64,000 nucleotides of DNA from Candidatus Pelagibacter sp. (GCA_028408795.1 JAOOLP010000004.1:1-64000), one strand, 5' to 3'; counted from the stretch's first letter, positions 45,458 through 54,324 are shown. Numbers and translations: made by a program. Notes: generated from the sequence alone by a model not told the origin.

Positions 45458-46672
45458 TTACTTTATAATTTTAATAGGCTCTAAAGTTTTTCTTATTGTT
45501 ATTAATAGTGTTAATGAAATAACGACATATAAACTCGAGATAAAAGCTATATTTTCAATGGTAAATCCATTGTCTATTAATAATCCAAAAATTGCCGTTC
45601 CAAAAGCAGTCGAGAAAACCATAAACGCAGTCGTTAATGCTTTAATTGAACCTATAAATTTAACTCCATATATTTCAGCCCAGGTAGAAGAGCCAAGAAC
45701 GTTTGCTAATCCATTAGAAACTCCCACTAGACCTAAAAAAATATAAGCTGATATCTCGTGATCGTAATGGAACAATATTATAAGTGATAAAAGTAAAGGA
45801 ATATTCATCAAGGGAATAAGTTTTCTACTTGTAAATCTATCTACTAAAAAGCCAGAAAAAAATAATGTTACTATTGAAGCTATAGAATAAACCATGAAAG
45901 CTTTAGGAATAGTATAAATACTCCACATTTTCGAGTCAGCTATAAAAGACTGGTATACAAAAACACCTGTAGCAATCCAAGGCATAGCTAACATATTTAA
46001 AGAAACAATATAAAATCTATAGTCTTTTATTACCTCTCTTCTTTTCCAGCTTTTAATCTTAATTTTTTTAGAAAAATTTTGATCTTTTTCTCTAGAGTTT
46101 AATTTAATCTGTTTGATTGTGTTTAAGACTACAAATGGTAAAAATAAGATTATTAGTATAGCTATTCCTTGCCAAATACTTCTCCAAGAATAAATTACCA
46201 GCATATAAGTTAGAGAAACAGGCAATAAAAACTCAGCAAACGATAAGCCAAACCAAATTGTGCTTAAAGCTTTTCCTCTAGACCTTTCAAAAAATCTTGA
46301 GATTGTAGTTGTTGATGTGTGACTCATCAAACCTTGGCCTGAAAACCTCATCAAAAATATTCCGATAGCTAAAAAATATACACTATTAATAAAGGAAAAG
46401 AATAGTGATGATAAAAATAATAATATTATTACAAAAAAAGAATAATAAATTATTTGATATTCATCTATTTTCTTACCTACCCAAATTAGTAGAAGACTAG
46501 AAAAAATTGTAGCTGAGGCATAAATATTTCCAAATTGACCGTGTGTGATACCTAATTCATTTCTAATTGGTGCGTTAAACAATCCCAAAAAAAAGCTCTG
46601 TCCAAAACTAGAAAAAAATGTAAATATGAAACCAAATATAATTACTTTTTTATTTAACGAGAGGTTAATCAT
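45458..46672 (-). CDS. Major facilitator superfamily transporter
   Basis: 404-residue MFS protein with about twelve helices. Helix 1 block SFGQSFFLGLFNAPIRNELG, loop 2-3 region WVGKKIDEYQ, FMRFSGQGLMSHT in helix 4, and the second half loop GFLVDRFTSRKLIPL are consistent with an NNP/oxalate-formate-like or monocarboxylate-like group. The substrate cannot be inferred. The start codon is 2 bp from the divergent dehydrogenase start, so its promoter must lie within the neighbouring coding sequence. Confidence 0.88.
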   Translation of the reverse strand: MINLSLNKKVIIFGFIFTFFSSFGQSFFLGLFNAPIRNELGITHGQFGNIYASATIFSSLLLIWVGKKIDEYQIIYYSFFVIILLFLSSLFFSFINSVYFLAIGIFLMRFSGQGLMSHTSTTTISRFFERSRGKALSTIWFGLSFAEFLLPVSLTYMLVIYSWRSIWQGIAILIILFLPFVVLNTIKQIKLNSREKDQNFSKKIKIKSWKRREVIKDYRFYIVSLNMLAMPWIATGVFVYQSFIADSKMWSIYTIPKAFMVYSIASIVTLFFSGFLVDRFTSRKLIPLMNIPLLLSLIILFHYDHEISAYIFLGLVGVSNGLANVLGSSTWAEIYGVKFIGSIKALTTAFMVFSTAFGTAIFGLLIDNGFTIENIAFISSLYVVISLTLLITIRKTLEPIKIIK

Positions 46673-46674
46673 TA

Positions 46675-47544
46675 ATGAGTTGTAAAGTTTCTTTCATAGG
46701 TTTGGGTGTTATGGGCTACCCTATGGCAGGTTATATATCAAAAGCCGGTCATGATGTAACTGTTTATAATCGTACAAAATCAAAAGCAGAAAAATGGACT
46801 AAAGAATATAAAGGTAAAATAGCTGATACACCCATGGATGCCGCTAAAGATTGTGATTTTATTTTCACATGTGTTGGAAATGATAATGATTTAAGAGAAG
46901 TCACTTTAGGTGAAAAAGGATTATTTAAAACTGCAAAAAAAGGTGCAATCTATATTGATAACACTACTGCCTCAGCAAATATTGCAAGAGAACTTTACAA
47001 AGAGGCAAAAACAAAGGGATTTGATTTTTTAGATGCTCCCATATCTGGAGGACAGGCTGGAGCTGAGGGAGGAACTTTAACTGTAATGGTTGGTGGTGAC
47101 GCAGCTCCATTTAAAAAGGCTGAACCGGTAATAGATTGTTATAGCAAAAAAATAAAATTACTTGGACCTTCTGGAAGTGGCCAACTAACAAAAATGGTTA
47201 ATCAAATTTGTATAGCAGGTTTAGTTCAAGGTCTTTCTGAGGCTATAAATTTTGGAATGAATGCAGGATTGAATATGCATGATGTTATTGAAGTGATCTC
47301 TAAAGGTGCTGCACAGTCATGGCAAATGGATAACAGACATAAAACAATGATTGAAGACAAGTTTGACTACGGTTTTGCTGTTGACTGGATGAGAAAAGAT
47401 CTGAAAATAGCTATGGATGAAGCAAAGAAGAATAACTCTCCCCTCCCAATAACTAAAGTCATTGATGATTATTACGCTGAAGTTCAAAAGATGGGTGGTC
47501 AAAGATGGGATACTTCAAGTTTGATCAAAAGATTTAGAAAGTAA
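46675..47544 (+). CDS. NAD(P)-dependent beta-hydroxyacid dehydrogenase (3-hydroxyisobutyrate dehydrogenase family)
   Basis: 289 residues. The Rossmann start VSFIGLGVMGYPMAGYI binds NAD(P), and DAPISGGQAGAEGGTLTVMVGGD is the substrate-binding signature. The catalytic lysine is in TKMVNQICIAG, typical of the HIBADH/tartronate-semialdehyde reductase/GlxR family. Family members oxidise or reduce 3-hydroxyisobutyrate, tartronate semialdehyde, glyoxylate or succinic semialdehyde. Followed 3 bp later by a flavin-binding protein. Confidence 0.9.
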   Translation: MSCKVSFIGLGVMGYPMAGYISKAGHDVTVYNRTKSKAEKWTKEYKGKIADTPMDAAKDCDFIFTCVGNDNDLREVTLGEKGLFKTAKKGAIYIDNTTASANIARELYKEAKTKGFDFLDAPISGGQAGAEGGTLTVMVGGDAAPFKKAEPVIDCYSKKIKLLGPSGSGQLTKMVNQICIAGLVQGLSEAINFGMNAGLNMHDVIEVISKGAAQSWQMDNRHKTMIEDKFDYGFAVDWMRKDLKIAMDEAKKNNSPLPITKVIDDYYAEVQKMGGQRWDTSSLIKRFRK

Positions 47545-47547
47545 AGT

Positions 47548-48147
47548 ATGCAACCAGCGTACTACGAAAACTTTGAGGAAATTCAAAAAAAACTTTGGTC
47601 AATGTTAGATGATGCTGTGATCAATAGAAGTTCACCTTTTAGAATACCAGTTTTTATTTGTGCTGATCAAAATGAAATTGATGGAAGGATAGTTGTTTTG
47701 AGAAAATCGGACAAAAACAATAACGTATTACAATTTCATACTGACCTTAGATCCCCAAAAGTGAATATTCTTAAGAAAAATAAAAATGCATCTTTAGTCT
47801 TTTACGACAAGGAGGAAAAAATTCAATTAAGAGTCAAAGTCAATTGTGAAATTAACAATAGAAATTCAGTAGCTGAAGAAGCTTGGAAAAAAACTCAACA
47901 CATAAGTAGAAGATGTTATCTTACAGATGATGCACCTGGGACTACTTCAGAAAATCCAACATCCGGTATGATTTCAAAATTAGAGGATTTTGATTATACG
48001 ATGGAGCAAAGTGAAAAAGGTTATGAAAATTTTACAGTGATCAAATGTAATATTAAATCTATTGAATGGCTATACTTAGCTGCAAAAGGTCACCGAAGAG
48101 CTATTTTTAATTTTGAAAACAAAAAGAATAGTTGGTTAGTTCCCTAA
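47548..48147 (+). CDS. Pyridoxamine 5'-phosphate oxidase-like FMN-binding protein
   Basis: 199 residues with a split-barrel flavin fold: GRIVVLRKSDKNNNVLQFHTD, RSPKVNILKKNKNASLVFYD and IQLRVKVNCEIN are characteristic FMN-binding strands of the PNPOx-like family. WLYLAAKGHRRAIF at the C-terminus is a typical ending. The classical PdxH C-terminal R-x-R-P motif is not visible, so a function in pyridoxal phosphate synthesis is doubtful. Likely a flavin-dependent redox protein of unknown substrate. It overlaps the convergent lyase-like gene by 12 bp. Confidence 0.8.
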   Translation: MQPAYYENFEEIQKKLWSMLDDAVINRSSPFRIPVFICADQNEIDGRIVVLRKSDKNNNVLQFHTDLRSPKVNILKKNKNASLVFYDKEEKIQLRVKVNCEINNRNSVAEEAWKKTQHISRRCYLTDDAPGTTSENPTSGMISKLEDFDYTMEQSEKGYENFTVIKCNIKSIEWLYLAAKGHRRAIFNFENKKNSWLVP

Positions 48148-48954
48148 GTTTTTTGTAACTTTTTCTTTTGACGTTCCTAAATTAACTTCATCAAAATAAA
48201 CTACCATATTAGGGTAATCTTTATCACCATGTTCTCTTTTCCAGCCGCTTACAAAAGTTTGGTATATCCCAAAATCTAATCCGACACCCCTTTTAGTGTA
48301 TGGTGTAATATTTTTAATATTTAAAGCCTCTAATACAATTTTATCATTTACCCAAACTTTTAAGTAACCATCTTCCTCTCTTGAATAGCGTGCATTGATT
48401 AAAATATCAGTCCATTTTCCTTTCATGTCATTAATTTTAATTCCCTTCTTCATTTCAACATATTCTCCACTCCACATTCTTCCGATTTCTAACCATTGGT
48501 TACTTCTGTCAGTTACCATTAAAATTGGTTTCCATCCTTTTTCGTAAAGTTGCATGAAAGTAGTTCTAACTGGAGCTACTGATTTATAATCTTTAGGTAG
48601 AAAAATTGAAGCTGAGTACCAATAATCCTTTTTTCCTTTTTGATATTCCTTAAATTGACCCTCAACTCTTTGTCTATCTTTTTTACAATCATCATGACCC
48701 TCGTCTTTACCACAATCTCCTAATCTTACTTCAAATCTGTAAGATTTCTTTCCTGATCTTACAGGATGTCCATCTTTTAAATTTACTAAGTTAAAACCAT
48801 GTTTTTTTTTATGGGAGATAGTCTTCTTTTTTACTTGTGTGTTAGAGACATCTTTGCTGTTCTTCGCTTCCGCAAAAGAAAAGCTCGTCACTAAGAAAAT
48901 TAGAGTTAAAAATAATATTACTTTATTTTTTGTATTTTTTGTAATTAGCAACAT
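48136..48954 (-). CDS. Secreted polysaccharide-lyase-like protein (heparin lyase I-type jelly roll)
   Basis: A signal peptide (VILFLTLIFLVTSFSFAEA) precedes a Lys-rich stretch and a beta-jelly-roll domain: SYRFEVRLGDCG, KDYWYSASIFLPKDY, PVRTTFMQLYEKG, KWTDILINARYSREEDGYLKVWVNDK and GVGLDFGIYQTF, then NMVVYFDEVNLG. This pattern matches the heparin-lyase-I-like (Polysacc_lyase) family found in oceanic bacteria. The ATG at 48954 is preferred. ATGs at 48966 and 48993 would overlap the carbonic-anhydrase gene more. Periplasmic or exported. Substrate unknown. Confidence 0.72.
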   Translation of the reverse strand: MLLITKNTKNKVILFLTLIFLVTSFSFAEAKNSKDVSNTQVKKKTISHKKKHGFNLVNLKDGHPVRSGKKSYRFEVRLGDCGKDEGHDDCKKDRQRVEGQFKEYQKGKKDYWYSASIFLPKDYKSVAPVRTTFMQLYEKGWKPILMVTDRSNQWLEIGRMWSGEYVEMKKGIKINDMKGKWTDILINARYSREEDGYLKVWVNDKIVLEALNIKNITPYTKRGVGLDFGIYQTFVSGWKREHGDKDYPNMVVYFDEVNLGTSKEKVTKNLGN

Positions 48955-49426
48955 AATGTTCTGCATTTTCTTTAATACTTTTAATTTCTTCATCTGTTAC
49001 TTGCCTAATAATTTTACCAGGACTTCCTAGTACTAAAGATCTCTCAGGAATAACTTTATTCTCTGTAACAAGAGCATTAGCGCCTATAATAGAATTTTTT
49101 CCAATTTTTGCTTTGTTTAAAATTGTGCTACCGATTCCTATTAAACAATCATCTTCTATTACACACCCATGTAGCATTACGAGGTGGCCTACGGTTACAT
49201 TCTTTCCAATAATTGCTGGACAACCGGGATCAGTATGAATCACACTACCATCTTGTATATTGGTACCTTCTCCTACTGTGATAGTCTCTACATCACCTCT
49301 AAGTGTAACATTAAACCAAATATTCGAATCCTTTTTTAAATCTACGTTCCCAATAACTACCGCATTAGGTGCAACCCAACTGTTTGGGTCTAGTTTAGGT
49401 GTTTTGCCTTCAAAATCGTAAATCAT
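48923..49426 (-). CDS. Gamma-class carbonic anhydrase family protein
   Basis: 167-residue left-handed beta-helix protein: PNAVVIGNVDLKKDSNIWFNVTLRGD, GTNIQDGSVIHTDPG with the first zinc His, and TVGHLVMLHGCVIEDDCLIGIGS with the other two. The C-terminal helix IIRQVTDEEIKSIKENAEHY stacks on the helix. Likely reversible CO2 hydration or a structural role; many related proteins lack tested activity. ATG 42 bp from the divergent thioredoxin-fold gene. Confidence 0.92.
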   Translation of the reverse strand: MIYDFEGKTPKLDPNSWVAPNAVVIGNVDLKKDSNIWFNVTLRGDVETITVGEGTNIQDGSVIHTDPGCPAIIGKNVTVGHLVMLHGCVIEDDCLIGIGSTILNKAKIGKNSIIGANALVTENKVIPERSLVLGSPGKIIRQVTDEEIKSIKENAEHYVANYKKYKK

Positions 49427-49467
49427 AAAATTGCTGTATAATTAATTTATAACTCTTATAATATATT

Positions 49468-50025
49468 ATGGCTTTAACTAAAACACCAATTTGTGACTTC
49501 GGTAAAAAAGCAGAGGATTTTAAACTTAAATCTACAAATAACGAATTAATTTCACTGGACGATATTAAGGGAGCAAATGGAACTTTAATAATGTTCATAT
49601 GTAATCACTGTCCATATGTAAAAGCCATTATTGAAGATCTTGTAGAAGATTGTAAAAAACTAAAAGCTGATGGAATTAATTCAGTCGCTATTATGTCAAA
49701 TGACACTAAAAATTATCCCGAAGACTCATTTGAGAATATGATTAAATTTTCAAAAGATAATAAATTTGAGGAGTTAAAATATTTAATAGACGATACTCAA
49801 AAAATTGCTAAAAAATTTGGAGCAGTGTGTACTCCAGATTTTTTTGGATATAACAAAAATTTAGAACTGCAATACAGAGGAAGAATTAGAGAGCTTAAAA
49901 ATTTAAAACCTATAAGAAATGGAGAAAGTGATTTAAAATTAGCAATGCAAATGATAGCTAAAACTCAGAAAGGTCCTTTGGAACAAGTGCCCAGTATGGG
50001 ATGTAATATTAAATGGATTAAATAA
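49468..50025 (+). CDS. Thioredoxin-fold (AhpC/TSA-like) peroxiredoxin-type protein
   Basis: 185 residues. PDFxLKSTNNELISLDD then LIMFICNHCPYVKAIIEDL, where the thioredoxin-fold site reads H-C-P-Y, a single-cysteine form. KKFGAVCTPDFFGYN and YRGRIRE follow, as in the thioredoxin family protein group similar to TlpA/peroxiredoxins. Likely cytoplasmic, since no signal peptide is seen. Substrate unknown. Its stop overlaps the start of the GT4 gene by one base. Confidence 0.82.
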   Translation: MALTKTPICDFGKKAEDFKLKSTNNELISLDDIKGANGTLIMFICNHCPYVKAIIEDLVEDCKKLKADGINSVAIMSNDTKNYPEDSFENMIKFSKDNKFEELKYLIDDTQKIAKKFGAVCTPDFFGYNKNLELQYRGRIRELKNLKPIRNGESDLKLAMQMIAKTQKGPLEQVPSMGCNIKWIK

Positions 50026-51116
50026 TGTTTTTAATTTCAACAAGAAATTTTCCCCCTGATATTGGTGGAATGCAAAATTTAATGGAAGGTTTATCAAATG
50101 CTCTTTTAAATCATGGTCCTGTTCAAGTTTTTGCTGATAGTTTTGAAGAGTCTGAAAAATATGACCGAAATTCTAAACTTAATATACAAAGAATTTCAGG
50201 CTTTAAAATTTTTAAGAAATATAGAAAAGCTAATCTTGTAAAAGACTTTATCAAAAATAATCAACTAAGAGCTGTTTTTTTTGATCATTGGAAAAGTATA
50301 GAAAATATCGATGAGACTGTGCTTAAAAAAACGAAAAGTTTTTGTTTAATACATTCTAAAGAAATCAACCATACAATTGGTTCTTCCTTAAATAAAAGAA
50401 TGCTTAAAGCTTTAGGAAAAGCTGATTTTGTTATTGCTAATTCTAAATTTACTAAAAATTTTGCCTTAAAAATGGGTCTAAAACACAATAATATAAAAGT
50501 AATTAATCCTGGTTGTAATTATCCATTAAAAATAAGTGAAGAGTCTAAAACATTCGCAGAAATGGTTTATAAAGACTCTTTTCCTAAATTACTAACAGTT
50601 TCAAGATTAGATCAAAGAAAGAGTCATAAAAATATATTAATGACAATTAAGAATTTATTACCAAAATTTCCAAAATTAAAATACGTCTCAGTCGGTGATG
50701 GTGAGGAAAAAAGTAACTTAGTAAAACTTAAAGAAGAACTTGGCTTAAAGGATGAGGTAAGTTTCATTTATAAATCTTCTGAACAAGAAAAGGTAGGCCT
50801 TATTGAAAAATCCAATATATTTGTCATGCCCTCAGTAGTTTATAAAAAATCAATAGAAGGTTTTGGAATTTCTTTTATTGAGGCAGCATCTTATGGAAAA
50901 GCATCCATAGGCGGTATTTATGGTGGAGAGTCAGATGCAATAATAGAAGGTAAGACCGGTTACCTATGTGATGGTGATGATCTAAACATATTATATGAAA
51001 CATTATTAAAAATGATGAATAACGACCATTATAAAGAATTGGGTAATAATGCCTTAAAATTTTCAAAAAATTTTAGTTGGGATAAAATTATTAAAAAGTA
51101 TATAGAATTAATTTAA
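50025..51116 (+). CDS. Glycosyltransferase family 4
   Basis: 363-residue GT-B enzyme. N-terminus LISTRNFPPDIGGMQNLMEGLSNALL is the GT4 acceptor-side loop (P-P-x-I-G-G). The C-terminal nucleotide-sugar domain has LLTVSRLDQRKSHKNIL, SVGDGEEKSNL, and the donor E-x7-E motif in SIEGFGISFIEAASYGKASIGG. Likely transfers hexose or hexosamine to a surface glycan. Overlaps the convergent GT9 gene by 9 bp. Confidence 0.9.
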   Translation: MFLISTRNFPPDIGGMQNLMEGLSNALLNHGPVQVFADSFEESEKYDRNSKLNIQRISGFKIFKKYRKANLVKDFIKNNQLRAVFFDHWKSIENIDETVLKKTKSFCLIHSKEINHTIGSSLNKRMLKALGKADFVIANSKFTKNFALKMGLKHNNIKVINPGCNYPLKISEESKTFAEMVYKDSFPKLLTVSRLDQRKSHKNILMTIKNLLPKFPKLKYVSVGDGEEKSNLVKLKEELGLKDEVSFIYKSSEQEKVGLIEKSNIFVMPSVVYKKSIEGFGISFIEAASYGKASIGGIYGGESDAIIEGKTGYLCDGDDLNILYETLLKMMNNDHYKELGNNALKFSKNFSWDKIIKKYIELI

Positions 51117-52040
51117 ATTAATCCTAATTTGTTTCATGACAGTATCACTTGTCAAATCTATTAAGTTTTTTACAGTCAAAACTTTAAAATTAGAATTTCC
51201 TATGCTTACTTTTTCCGCTGATGTGTGGCTACCAAAAAGAACTAAACCATTTTTTTTTAAATGAGAGGCTATATGAGCAGGTCCTGTATCATTAGAAACA
51301 ATAAATTTAGCATCATCTATTAAAGATATTAATTTTTTAATATTTATAGATTTTCCTTTTTCAAGCACAATATTTGCTTTTAAATTTTCAGATTCTTTAA
51401 TTTCATCTGGTCCAGGAGCCACTAAAATTGAATAATTGTTTTTATACTCTCTTCTAATCTTAGTAATTAAATCATTAAAATAAGGCCATTTCTTATTTAA
51501 ATGTTTTTTTGAGCAAAAAGGAAAAAGTAAAATATAATCTCTGTTAGTATATTGTTTTATTAAATTTGATAAATCCTCCCTCGCCCAACTTAAATCAATA
51601 TCTTTAATATATTTAGTGGGAATGTTACTTTTTTTAAGTTGTAATTCCATTCGATCCAAAACGGGGCTTTTATCAAAATCTTTTTTGCTTTGTCCAGGCT
51701 CTAAAGTATCAAGAGACGAGGACCATTCTGCTTTTTTCAATAAAAATCTTTTATAAAACTTTGTTCTGCTAGAATTTTGAAGATCTATCACTTTGGAAAA
51801 ATTATATTTTGATAATAGTTTTTTTAAATTATATAAAAAAAATAAATTCCACCTAGGTAATCTTTTATCAATAATTACTCCATCTATATAAGGACACTCT
51901 GACATAAATATTGAATAAGGTGCAGACGTTAGAAGAAAAACCTTTCTATTTTCATAGTGATTCTTAATATCTTTGATAGCTCCATTTGCTTGGATCAAAT
52001 CTCCAAGAGAACCGTGTTTTATTATTAATATGTTTGACAT
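51108..52040 (-). CDS. Glycosyltransferase family 9 (heptosyltransferase-like)
   Basis: 310-residue GT9 protein: ILIIKHGSLGDLIQANGAIKDIK at the N-terminus and FIVSNDTGPAHIASHLKKNGLVLFGSHTSAEK near the C-terminus contain the full D-T-G-P-x-H donor motif (more canonical than the GT9 protein at 0.7 kb). LLFPFCSKKHLNKKWP lies between. Probably heptose or similar transfer to the LPS core. It is divergent from the DUF6165 gene, starts 48 bp apart. Confidence 0.9.
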   Translation of the reverse strand: MSNILIIKHGSLGDLIQANGAIKDIKNHYENRKVFLLTSAPYSIFMSECPYIDGVIIDKRLPRWNLFFLYNLKKLLSKYNFSKVIDLQNSSRTKFYKRFLLKKAEWSSSLDTLEPGQSKKDFDKSPVLDRMELQLKKSNIPTKYIKDIDLSWAREDLSNLIKQYTNRDYILLFPFCSKKHLNKKWPYFNDLITKIRREYKNNYSILVAPGPDEIKESENLKANIVLEKGKSINIKKLISLIDDAKFIVSNDTGPAHIASHLKKNGLVLFGSHTSAEKVSIGNSNFKVLTVKNLIDLTSDTVMKQIRINLN

Positions 52041-52088
52041 TATTTTGCCCGAGTATATTTATTAACTAGTATATCTGAAAAAAATATA

Positions 52089-52484
52089 ATGAATACAAAA
52101 TTAAACAAAATATTGGCAGAAATTTCAGCAGGTGAATTAATTGATAAGATAACCATTCTAGAGATAAAAAAAATTAAAATTACCGATACAAAAAAGTTAA
52201 AAGAAGCAGATAAAGAACTAATTTCATTAAACAATACCATGAAAAATTGTATTAAAGATGAGTCGGCAATAGTTAATTTAAAAGAAAAATTAAAAGAAAT
52301 AAACTTAAAGCTTTGGGATATAGAAGATGGAAAAAGAAACGCAGAAAGAAATAATGACTTTGGAAAAAAATTTATTGAGCTCGCAAGAAACGTTTATAAG
52401 TTTAATGATGAAAGGGCTAAAATTAAGTCTGAAATAAATCTTATTTTAAATTCAAATATAAGAGAGGTTAAATCTCATTTTTAA
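52089..52484 (+). CDS. DUF6165 family protein
   Basis: 131 residues: ILAEISAGELIDKITILEIKKIKI at the start, then LKEINLKLWDIEDGKRNAE and FIELARNVYKFNDERAKIKSEIN match DUF6165, a helical family of unknown function common near glycosyltransferase genes in marine bacteria. No catalytic residues can be inferred. Mostly coiled or helical. It overlaps the convergent nitrilase gene by 4 bp. Confidence 0.85.
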   Translation: MNTKLNKILAEISAGELIDKITILEIKKIKITDTKKLKEADKELISLNNTMKNCIKDESAIVNLKEKLKEINLKLWDIEDGKRNAERNNDFGKKFIELARNVYKFNDERAKIKSEINLILNSNIREVKSHF

Positions 52485-53278
52485 TTGTATTGAACACTTG
52501 GAATTTTTTTTCTTAATTTCATTACAATTTTAGGATTGATAGTCGCTGTTATTACTCCTTCTTTTTTTCCTAATTCTTTTATTATTTCACCGTCAGGTGA
52601 TACTATTAAAGAATGTCCATAAGTTTTTCTTCCATTGCAATGTTTCCCTGCTTGACCAGGAGCAAATATATAAGAAATGTTTTCTATAGCTCTAGCTTTT
52701 AAAAGTGTATGCCAATGTTTTTTGCCTGTTGTCTCTGTAAACGCCGATGGTACACTAATGAGCGTCGCCCCACGTTTAGACATTTGTTTGTACATACCTG
52801 GAAATCTTAAATCATAACAAATTGAGAGACCAAGCTTACCCCAAGGTAATTTAGCTAATTTAATTTTATTTCCAGATTTAAATAATTTTGACTCAAAATA
52901 TTTTTCTTTTCTACTTAACTTTGCATCATACATATGTATTTTGTCGTAGTAGCATTTAATTTTTCCATTTGGTGATATTAAAATTGATCTATTTACTAAT
53001 TTATTTTTGCCTATCTTAAGTATTAATGATCCAATCAAAATCCACTTTTTATATTTCTTTGCCATCTCCTTTATACCTAGTAAATAAAAATCTTTGTCCA
53101 TAGATGTAGCTGTTTTTAAAAGTTTTTTTTTATCTAAAGAAATTTTTGACGATACTTCAGGTGTCAAAATAAAATTGGTTTTCTGCTTAACAGCCTTAAG
53201 AATAAGTTGTTTAGTTTTTTTTAAATTATACTCAACATTGTCGCTTGAACAAAGTTGAATACAGGAAACACGAAACAT
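52481..53278 (-). CDS. Nitrilase-superfamily carbon-nitrogen hydrolase (Nit1/omega-amidase-like)
   Basis: 265 residues. The catalytic triad is in FILTPEVSSK (Glu), YYDKIHMYDA (Lys) and LGLSICYDLRFPGM (Cys). The HWHTLLKARAIENISYIFAPGQAGKH block is characteristic of the Nit1 deaminated-glutathione amidase/omega-amidase branch. It may repair deaminated glutathione or hydrolyse omega-amides formed in transamination. ATG 53278 overlaps the speD-speE stop (TAATG), making it the last gene of the methylthioadenosine-linked operon. Confidence 0.85.
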   Translation of the reverse strand: MFRVSCIQLCSSDNVEYNLKKTKQLILKAVKQKTNFILTPEVSSKISLDKKKLLKTATSMDKDFYLLGIKEMAKKYKKWILIGSLILKIGKNKLVNRSILISPNGKIKCYYDKIHMYDAKLSRKEKYFESKLFKSGNKIKLAKLPWGKLGLSICYDLRFPGMYKQMSKRGATLISVPSAFTETTGKKHWHTLLKARAIENISYIFAPGQAGKHCNGRKTYGHSLIVSPDGEIIKELGKKEGVITATINPKIVMKLRKKIPSVQYN

Positions 53279-54318
53279 TACCTCATTATAGATGAAGCGA
53301 AATTCCAATTACAGTCAAAACTTGGTATATATGAACCTGAAACTCTGACATTTCCAAAGCTTTTATCTAAAACTCTGCACCAATTTTCAACTTGTTTAGG
53401 TTTTTTATCTTTACTTCCAACTTGCGCGGTAATTACACCGCCTTTTTTTAAAATTCTTTTAAGGCCCTTCATATTTTTTTTTGCTAGATCTATACAATAT
53501 TGATCATCATTTAAATCAACGAAAATTTTATCATATTTAGAGTCTTCTATATCTTTTATGCTTTTAAATGCATCACCCCAAAAAGTTTTTATTTTATTAC
53601 TTTTTTTAACTTTTGAACAAATTTTTGGTAAATGACGATAACATACATCAACTATCTCAGGATCAAGTTCAAACCAATCTATGTAATTTGAGTTATTTTC
53701 AAGACAAGCTCGAGCCACCCCTCCGTCTCCACCTCCAATTATAGCTACATTATTATTTTTTTTACTCAACTCGTAACTTGATTTAAAAAAATTTGAGCTA
53801 TAAATTTTTTCATCTTTCTCAGCTACTTGAATTTCATGATCAATAAATAAAGCATTTCCAAATTCCTCAAGATTTAAGATCTCTACAAACTGACCAACTT
53901 TAGAGGTAAATTTCTCTAACACATCTTTAACAACATAAAACTTCTTTTGACCGGGTGTGCTGTAAATATCGTCATACAAACCTACGCTACTTCTATCAAA
54001 AGCATTAGTAACAACTCTCGTATGATCTATTTCTTTTCTCAAAATTTTAAGGGCGACTTTAGGGTTAACTTTTCCGCAAGTAAAAAAGTCAAAGCTTATG
54101 ACACCTTTTTCAGGGAAAGTATGAAAGCTAAAATGACTTTCAGCTAACAAAGCAACTAATGTAAAACCTTGTGGTTCAAATTTATGAGAGGATACATTTA
54201 AAATTTCAACTTTTGCTGCCTTAGCGATTTTATAAATTACCTTTTCGTAAAATTCTGGTGAGTAGTCTTTTTTTACACCTAGAAAATCAATTGTAATATG
54301 CTCGCCTACTTTAATCAT
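53278..54318 (-). CDS. S-adenosylmethionine decarboxylase-spermidine synthase fusion (SpeD-SpeE)
   Basis: 346 residues. The first 130 are a prokaryotic class 1 AdoMetDC: LLAESHFSFHTFPE with the self-cleaving Ser61 that yields the pyruvoyl group, and ISFDFFTCG with catalytic Cys81. A linker leads to an aminopropyltransferase from about 140, with IIGGGDGGVAR (195-203) binding decarboxylated SAM. The usual Y-H-E-M and D-x-T-D-P segments are altered (YSSNFF, VDLNDDQ). One chain makes decarboxylated SAM and transfers its aminopropyl group, releasing methylthioadenosine. 6 bp after the aldolase gene. Confidence 0.93.
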   Translation of the reverse strand: MIKVGEHITIDFLGVKKDYSPEFYEKVIYKIAKAAKVEILNVSSHKFEPQGFTLVALLAESHFSFHTFPEKGVISFDFFTCGKVNPKVALKILRKEIDHTRVVTNAFDRSSVGLYDDIYSTPGQKKFYVVKDVLEKFTSKVGQFVEILNLEEFGNALFIDHEIQVAEKDEKIYSSNFFKSSYELSKKNNNVAIIGGGDGGVARACLENNSNYIDWFELDPEIVDVCYRHLPKICSKVKKSNKIKTFWGDAFKSIKDIEDSKYDKIFVDLNDDQYCIDLAKKNMKGLKRILKKGGVITAQVGSKDKKPKQVENWCRVLDKSFGNVRVSGSYIPSFDCNWNFASSIMR

Positions 54319-54324
54319 TATAAA

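Noticed and set aside
52040..52240. Reading frame on the minus strand overlapping the DUF6165 gene
   Set aside because: Entirely antisense to a better-supported DUF6165 coding frame, with no family likeness.
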